This document shows, piece by piece, positions 59,163 to 64,000 of a DNA stretch of 64,000 bases (positions are counted from its first letter, which is position 1; each line of letters opens with the position of its first letter). Origin of the DNA: JAVBJV01 sp031555315 (GTDB taxonomy: Bacteria; Pseudomonadota; Alphaproteobacteria; Acetobacterales; Acetobacteraceae); contig JAVBUO010000020.1 in NCBI GenBank assembly GCA_031555315.1, positions 83,815-147,814 of the forward strand, given 5' to 3'. The notes under the pieces were generated by a model. That model worked only from the letters and a program-made list of their open reading frames with translations. It made no database searches and was not told the DNA's origin. A program made the position numbers and the translations under genes.

Positions 59163-60964
59163 CTGTCCATCTTCAGCGCGGCGAGGAAGGCGCTCTGCGG
59201 GATTTCGACCTTGCCGAACTGGCGCATGCGCTTTTTGCCTTCCTTCTGCTTTTCCAGAAGTTTGCGCTTGCGGCTGATATCGCCGCCATAGCACTTGGCG
59301 GTCACGTCCTTCGACAGTGCGCCGATCGTCTCGCGCGCGATGATGCGGCTGCCGATCGCCGCCTGGATGGCGATCTTGAACAGCTGACGGGGGATCAGTT
59401 CCTTCAGCTTGGCGCAGATCGACCGCCCGCGATTTTCCGCCTGGCTGCGATGGGCGATGAACGACAGCGCGTCCACCGGGTCGCCGTTGACCAGGATCGA
59501 GATCTTCACCAACTGCCCCTCGACGTAGTCGTCCATGTGATAGTCGAAGCTGGCATAACCGCGGCTGATCGATTTCAGCCGGTCGTAGAAGTCGAACACC
59601 ACCTCGTTCAGCGGCAGTTTGTAGACCGCCATGGCGCGGTTGCCGACATAGGTCAGGTCGACCTGCTGGCCGCGGCGCTCGTTGCACAGCGTCAGCACCG
59701 GGCCGAGGTAATCGTCGGGCACCATGATCGTCGCCTTGATCCACGGTTCCTCGATGCGGTCCACCGTGCTGGGGTCCGGCATGTCGGCGGGGTTGTGCAA
59801 CTCGTTCATCGTGCCGTTGGTCTGATAGATGCGATAGACGACCGACGGCGCGGTGGCCAGCAGATCGAGATCGAACTCGCGCGACAGGCGTTCCTGGATG
59901 ATCTCCAGATGCAGCAGGCCGAGGAAGCCGCAGCGAAAGCCGAAGCCCAGCGCGGCCGAGGTCTCCATCTCGTAGTGGAACGACGCATCGTTTAGGCGCA
60001 GCTTGGCCAGACTGTCGCGCAGTTTTTCGAACTCGTCCGCCTCGGTCGGATACAGGCCGCACCAGACCACGGGGATCGAGGGTTTGAAGCCCGCCAGCGG
60101 CGCGTCGGCGGGGACGCGGTCGTCGGTGATGGTGTCGCCGACGTTGCAGTCGGCCACCGTCTTGATGGCGGCGGTGATGTAGCCGACCTCGCCGGGCGAC
60201 AGGTGCTCCACCGGCTGCATCTTGGGGCGGAACACACCGATCTGCTCCACGGTGTGCACCGCGCCGGTCGACATCATGCGGATCTTCTGGCCCTTGTGCA
60301 GGCGGCCTTCCTTGATGCGCACCAGAATGATGACGCCCAGATACGCGTCGTACCAGCTATCGACCAGCATCGCCTTCAGTTTGGCGTCGGCATTGCCCTG
60401 CGGCGGTGGCAGGCGGGTGACGATGGCTTCCAGCACGCCCTCGATGTTGATGCCGGTCTTGGCCGAGATCATCACCGCGTCGTCGGCGGGGATGCCAACC
60501 ACGTCCTCGATCTGCTGCTTGACGCGCTCGGGCTCGGCGGCGGGCAGGTCGATCTTGTTGAGGATGGGGACGATCTCGTGGTTGGCCTCCATCGCCTGAT
60601 AGACGTTGGCCAGCGTCTGCGCTTCCACGCCCTGCGACGCGTCGACGACCAGCAGGCTGCCCTCGCACGCCGCCAGCGAGCGGCTGACTTCATAGGCGAA
60701 GTCGACATGGCCCGGGGTGTCCATCAGGTTCAGCACGTAATCCTTGCCATCCTGGGCGCGGTAGTCCAGCCGCACGGTCTGCGCCTTGATGGTGATGCCG
60801 CGTTCGCGCTCGATGTCCATGTTGTCGAGCACCTGTTCCTTCATCTCGCGACTGGCCAGCGCCCCGGTCGCCTGGATCAGCCGGTCGGCCAGCGTGGACT
60901 TCCCATGATCGATATGGGCGATGATCGAGAAGTTGCGGATACGGTCGAGCGGCGTGTCGGTCAT
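59159..60964 (-). CDS. lepA: Elongation factor 4 (LepA)
   Basis: 601 residues, translational GTPase acting on stalled ribosomes. G1 AHIDHGKST (about 16-24), G3 DTPGHVDFAYE, G4 NKIDLPAA, and the EF4-specific C-terminal domain with CYGGDISRKRKLLEKQKEG. Full length. Confidence 0.97.
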   Translation of the reverse strand: MTDTPLDRIRNFSIIAHIDHGKSTLADRLIQATGALASREMKEQVLDNMDIERERGITIKAQTVRLDYRAQDGKDYVLNLMDTPGHVDFAYEVSRSLAACEGSLLVVDASQGVEAQTLANVYQAMEANHEIVPILNKIDLPAAEPERVKQQIEDVVGIPADDAVMISAKTGINIEGVLEAIVTRLPPPQGNADAKLKAMLVDSWYDAYLGVIILVRIKEGRLHKGQKIRMMSTGAVHTVEQIGVFRPKMQPVEHLSPGEVGYITAAIKTVADCNVGDTITDDRVPADAPLAGFKPSIPVVWCGLYPTEADEFEKLRDSLAKLRLNDASFHYEMETSAALGFGFRCGFLGLLHLEIIQERLSREFDLDLLATAPSVVYRIYQTNGTMNELHNPADMPDPSTVDRIEEPWIKATIMVPDDYLGPVLTLCNERRGQQVDLTYVGNRAMAVYKLPLNEVVFDFYDRLKSISRGYASFDYHMDDYVEGQLVKISILVNGDPVDALSFIAHRSQAENRGRSICAKLKELIPRQLFKIAIQAAIGSRIIARETIGALSKDVTAKCYGGDISRKRKLLEKQKEGKKRMRQFGKVEIPQSAFLAALKMDS

Positions 60965-61157
60965 GCGGGATATGTGCGATCGGCTGATGAGGGAGATGGG
61001 TCGGGCGTTCAGATACGTGGAAACCGCGGAAAATGAAAGTTCTGCGCTTTCGGGGGCAGGGCTGTCATGCCGGGGGTGGTTTTGCTTTTGCTGCGGGCAG
61101 TATATGGTGCGCCGCTCGGATAATAATAGTCGTTCTATTTCAGTATATTATAAGGGT

Positions 61158-61751
61158 ATGCCGATGGCTGGCACAGATACGCCGGAGCTACAGGAAGCGT
61201 CTCCGCCAGCACCGAGCGCACCCGGATGGATCCATGTGGGCCCCGAACTGGCCAGCCGGCACCCGTTATACGGGCTGGGAGGGTGGCTCTGGATTCCGGG
61301 CATTTACTGGGTGCTGAAACTGCTGACCTACATTCTGAACGGAACGAGCGCATCGAACTGGCTGTTGAATTTGCCGCCGCCGGTTTTTCCCGCCGATCCG
61401 ATGTTCTTCTGGGTCGATTTTTTCGGCCCGTGTCTGATCCTGACCGTCGTGCTGTTGTTGTGGTGGTGCAAGTATCCGTATTTCCGGTGGGTATTTCTGT
61501 CGCTGACGGTCGCCGGTTTCTTCCTGGGCGACCATGCAGGGCAGATCCTGCTGGAGCACCTGCGCGCGCAGGGGATGCAGTTCACCCCGGCAGGGTATGG
61601 GATCCGGGTGGACTGGACGGTGGTGGTCGTCGCGCTGCTCGGTTTTTCCAGACGCTATCGGGTGACGTTCCGGCACGAGGTTCGTGCCGACGACCCGCTT
61701 CTGACCGGCGGCTCTACGGGGGCAGCTCGGGAAGGGACGGTACAGGCATAA
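61158..61751 (+). CDS. DUF2569-type membrane protein
   Basis: 197 residues, four membrane helices; HPLYGLGGWLWIPGIYWVLK is the DUF2569 start. ATG at 61158 after ATAAGGG; the open frame upstream to 60921 lacks family sequence. Function unknown. Confidence 0.75.
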   Translation: MPMAGTDTPELQEASPPAPSAPGWIHVGPELASRHPLYGLGGWLWIPGIYWVLKLLTYILNGTSASNWLLNLPPPVFPADPMFFWVDFFGPCLILTVVLLLWWCKYPYFRWVFLSLTVAGFFLGDHAGQILLEHLRAQGMQFTPAGYGIRVDWTVVVVALLGFSRRYRVTFRHEVRADDPLLTGGSTGAAREGTVQA

Positions 61752-62665
61752 CAGCCGGATCGCGCGATGTGCGGCGCGGTTGTGCAGCTAGTCTCTTTCC
61801 GCCAATAGCGGCGGCGCTGAAGGCCAGTGCTGGAGGCCGACGTTGCGTAGGTGAGAGCCGTGCCGGGCGCCATGCAGCCTTCATTGGTCCTTCCGGTAAC
61901 CTGGGCCTCGATGGCCAAGCTGCGCAAGCAGGCCAGCAGCTTCACCAGCGTCTTGCCTTCCATCGTGCTGTGAAACATTGAAAACAGCCGGTTGTAGGCA
62001 ATCCGCGAGAGTCCGCGTGCTTCCTCGTCCTGCCTGGCGTTGAAAAGCGCGTTTGCCTCCATCAGCAGCACATCCACACTTTGGGCCGGGTTCTGCACTC
62101 TGCTTACTCCACGTCATATGGCATGGATCGTATGAACGGTTCCCCGCGGAGACCGCTCATCGCCTTTTCAAAATTCACCCGCCTAGCGACGATACGCGGA
62201 GGGGGAGCAGACGGACACCCGCATGACGAAACGCCGCTTTTTATCAAGTTGGTGGTCGAAAATGGCTGGCGTCGTTCTCCGATGACATCGTGTTGAAATA
62301 ACTGCTGCAAAACGATGCAGATCCGATGATTCGGGTCCGGATCGGCCTGGGGCTGGATCTCAGCTTGCGGTGAGCTGTGTGCGTCGGAGGAAGCCGTGCA
62401 GGTGGTGCCACCGTATTTGCATACCTAATTTGACGAGGCATTTTCATAAATAATCACAAAATCAAAAAGTATATATTATACAATATATTATACCTAATTA
62501 TATAATTTTATAACTATTCAATTATGTATAACATTATTTCAATATGGGTAGAATTATGATAATTTTCTAAATTAATATTTTACCCCTTTTAAAATCATTA
62601 CGAACATAATAATTCAATTAAGGATTGATAAACTTTCCCTGTGGGTTGAGAAAGAATTGATTAAT
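61752..62665. other. Intergenic stretch, AT-rich in its second half
   Basis: 61752-62430 has normal GC content and no convincing gene; a GTG frame on the minus strand (62098 downwards, QNPAQSVDVLLMEANALFNA...) looks protein-like for about 70 codons and may be a remnant. 62440-62640 is extremely AT-rich (mostly A/T runs), unlike anything else here, and directly precedes the autotransporter gene. Confidence 0.4.
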
Positions 62666-64000
62666 ATGAAAGCAAACATCGCTAAAACCAAAGAATGGGA
62701 TGTTTTTTGGCACTCTGCAAATCGCAGCGGTTTGCTGATGGGCGTTTCGTTGGTGTGTGTCGGTATGCTGTCGCACCCGGCCTGGTCGCAGCAGTTTGCC
62801 GTCACCAATGGCACTGAACAAACGGCATCGGGCCCCAGCTACGCACCGGGTGGAGCAACACCGTCTGATGCCGCTCTGTACGCCAAGAATACTGGCAGTG
62901 TGATCAACGGCGCCGGTCTGCGTCTGACAAACACGGGAACCGGCACAGCCTATCTCGCCGCTGCAGAGAATGGCGGCCGCATCGTGCTGACCGGTGGCAG
63001 CATTTTGGAGGCAGCCGACGGTATCGGTGGAGCGGCACTGTATCTGGGCGGGGCCAGCAGTATCAGCATGAGCGGCGGTTCGATCACCGGAACCGTCGGG
63101 GCTTCCGGTGCCGTCGTTAGCGGATCTGGTTCGCGCCTTGATCTGACCGATGTGACCATTTCAACCGGCAAAGCGGGCATCCTGGTGATGGGAAGCAACA
63201 GTGTTGTGACCGTGACCGGCGGCAGCATTACGTCGGGCCAGAATGGTATGGGCGCTATCACCCTTCAGGCAGGCAAGCTGACTCTGGATGGTACCACGGT
63301 CAGCAACACCGGCGGGGGGGCTGGCGTGCGGGTCATGCAAAGCACGTTCGAGGCGAGGAAATTCACGATCAGCTCTTCTACCCGCGGCAACGAGGGCCAA
63401 GGGATCAACGCCAATATCGGCTCCACGGTAACGCTCGAAGACGGATCCATCACGACGGTCAGCGACTATGGCCATGGTATCTGGGCGGTTGGCGCTGCCT
63501 CGCTCCCCGTTACAACCGTAACCGGCACCGGGGTTGAAATCACCACGACCGGGTTGAACGCACACGGGGTCTATGCCGATGCACGTGGGCGCATCACGCT
63601 GACCGACGCGACGATCAGTGTGAGGCAGGCCTTTGGTGCGTATGCGCAGCAGGGCGGGTTCTACAGCCAGACCGGCGGCACGATCAGCGTGTCCGGTGCT
63701 GGCGGCGTCGGTGCGTTGAGCACCGACAGTGGGTCACAAATGACGCTCGATCGCGTCGGCATCACGACCACTGCCGACAATGCGCTCGGCCTGCGCAGCA
63801 ACAGCGCGGGTCTGCTGACATTGTCGGACGGCAGCGTGACGACATCGGGGGCGGGTGCCCATGCGATGCTGGCCTCGTTCGGGGGCGACCTGACGGTCAA
63901 TCGCAGCACGGTATCCACAACCGGCGCCGATGCCGCGGCGGTCTACATGCTGGGGACCAACACGGACACCAACACGATCACGGTGACCGGCGGCCAGTTG
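62666..64000 (+). CDS. Autotransporter-like beta-helix protein, partial
   Basis: 445 codons open to the window edge. An extended signal peptide (MKANIAKTKEWDVFWHSANR, then a hydrophobic core and PAWSQQ) is followed by short imperfect repeats of the type ITLTGGSI / VTTSGAGAHA / LTLDGTTVSNTG, rich in Gly, Ser, Thr and Ala. This predicts a right-handed beta-helix passenger as in pertactin/AIDA-type autotransporters. The translocator barrel would lie beyond the window. Likely surface adhesin; ribosome-binding site weak. Confidence 0.75.
   Translation, partial: MKANIAKTKEWDVFWHSANRSGLLMGVSLVCVGMLSHPAWSQQFAVTNGTEQTASGPSYAPGGATPSDAALYAKNTGSVINGAGLRLTNTGTGTAYLAAAENGGRIVLTGGSILEAADGIGGAALYLGGASSISMSGGSITGTVGASGAVVSGSGSRLDLTDVTISTGKAGILVMGSNSVVTVTGGSITSGQNGMGAITLQAGKLTLDGTTVSNTGGGAGVRVMQSTFEARKFTISSSTRGNEGQGINANIGSTVTLEDGSITTVSDYGHGIWAVGAASLPVTTVTGTGVEITTTGLNAHGVYADARGRITLTDATISVRQAFGAYAQQGGFYSQTGGTISVSGAGGVGALSTDSGSQMTLDRVGITTTADNALGLRSNSAGLLTLSDGSVTTSGAGAHAMLASFGGDLTVNRSTVSTTGADAAAVYMLGTNTDTNTITVTGGQL

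Noticed and set aside
57861..60062. 733-codon minus-strand frame
   Set aside because: Overlaps rlmN on the opposite strand and lepA out of frame; both are certain genes.
1..64000. CRISPR arrays, rRNA genes, insertion sequences with terminal repeats
   Set aside because: None is visible. The IS3-like protein at 11537-11830 lacks a partner ORF and ends.

Overview
The window comes from a GC-rich alphaproteobacterium. The truncated HprK, the RapZ / EIIA-Man / HPr / EI gene order and the other housekeeping genes suggest an acetic acid bacterium (Acetobacteraceae); the genus is an inference. Chromosomal genes occupy about 1-5.4 kb and 48-64 kb. In between sits a complete-looking 42.5 kb prophage inserted in a tRNA-Arg(CCT) gene, bounded by identical 44-bp att repeats (5367-5410 and 47905-47948).

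Left chromosome: a minus-strand regulatory PTS operon (hprK-rapZ-EIIA-ptsH-ptsI, every junction overlapping or close), a divergent pair of plus-strand genes (crotonase, RidA), then the tRNA.

Prophage: the morphogenesis and replication genes follow bacteriophage T7 order on the minus strand, running from the right end leftwards: P-loop ATPase, RNA polymerase, SSB, RusA resolvase, primase-helicase, HNH protein, PolA-type DNA polymerase, flap-type exonuclease, connector, scaffold, capsid, tail tubular A and B, internal virion proteins, tail fibre, lysis cassette, small and large terminase. It is temperate: beyond the terminase lies a module of about 10 kb with HicAB, two exported cargo genes with their own promoter, a CI-like repressor, a run of small ORFs, a DUF4258/XRE toxin-antitoxin-like pair, a Cro-like regulator and a tyrosine integrase. 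The standout feature is that the single-subunit T7-type RNA polymerase is encoded as two cistrons (46358-47185 and 44670-46343). They are separated by a stop codon and a perfect Shine-Dalgarno, and all catalytic residues lie in the second. Other departures from T7 are a RusA resolvase instead of endonuclease I, a stand-alone pesticin-type virion lysozyme, duplicated gp7.3-like genes, no visible host-takeover genes, and an ImmA-like metallopeptidase.

Right chromosome: acyltransferase, Ohr, a frameshifted small membrane gene translationally coupled to thrC, thrC-M16 peptidase-pmbA, GST-gloB, a methyltransferase, two small exported proteins (one IalB-like), rlmN and lepA ending tail to tail, a DUF2569 membrane protein, and, behind a very AT-rich stretch, the start of a large autotransporter-like beta-helix protein that runs off the window.
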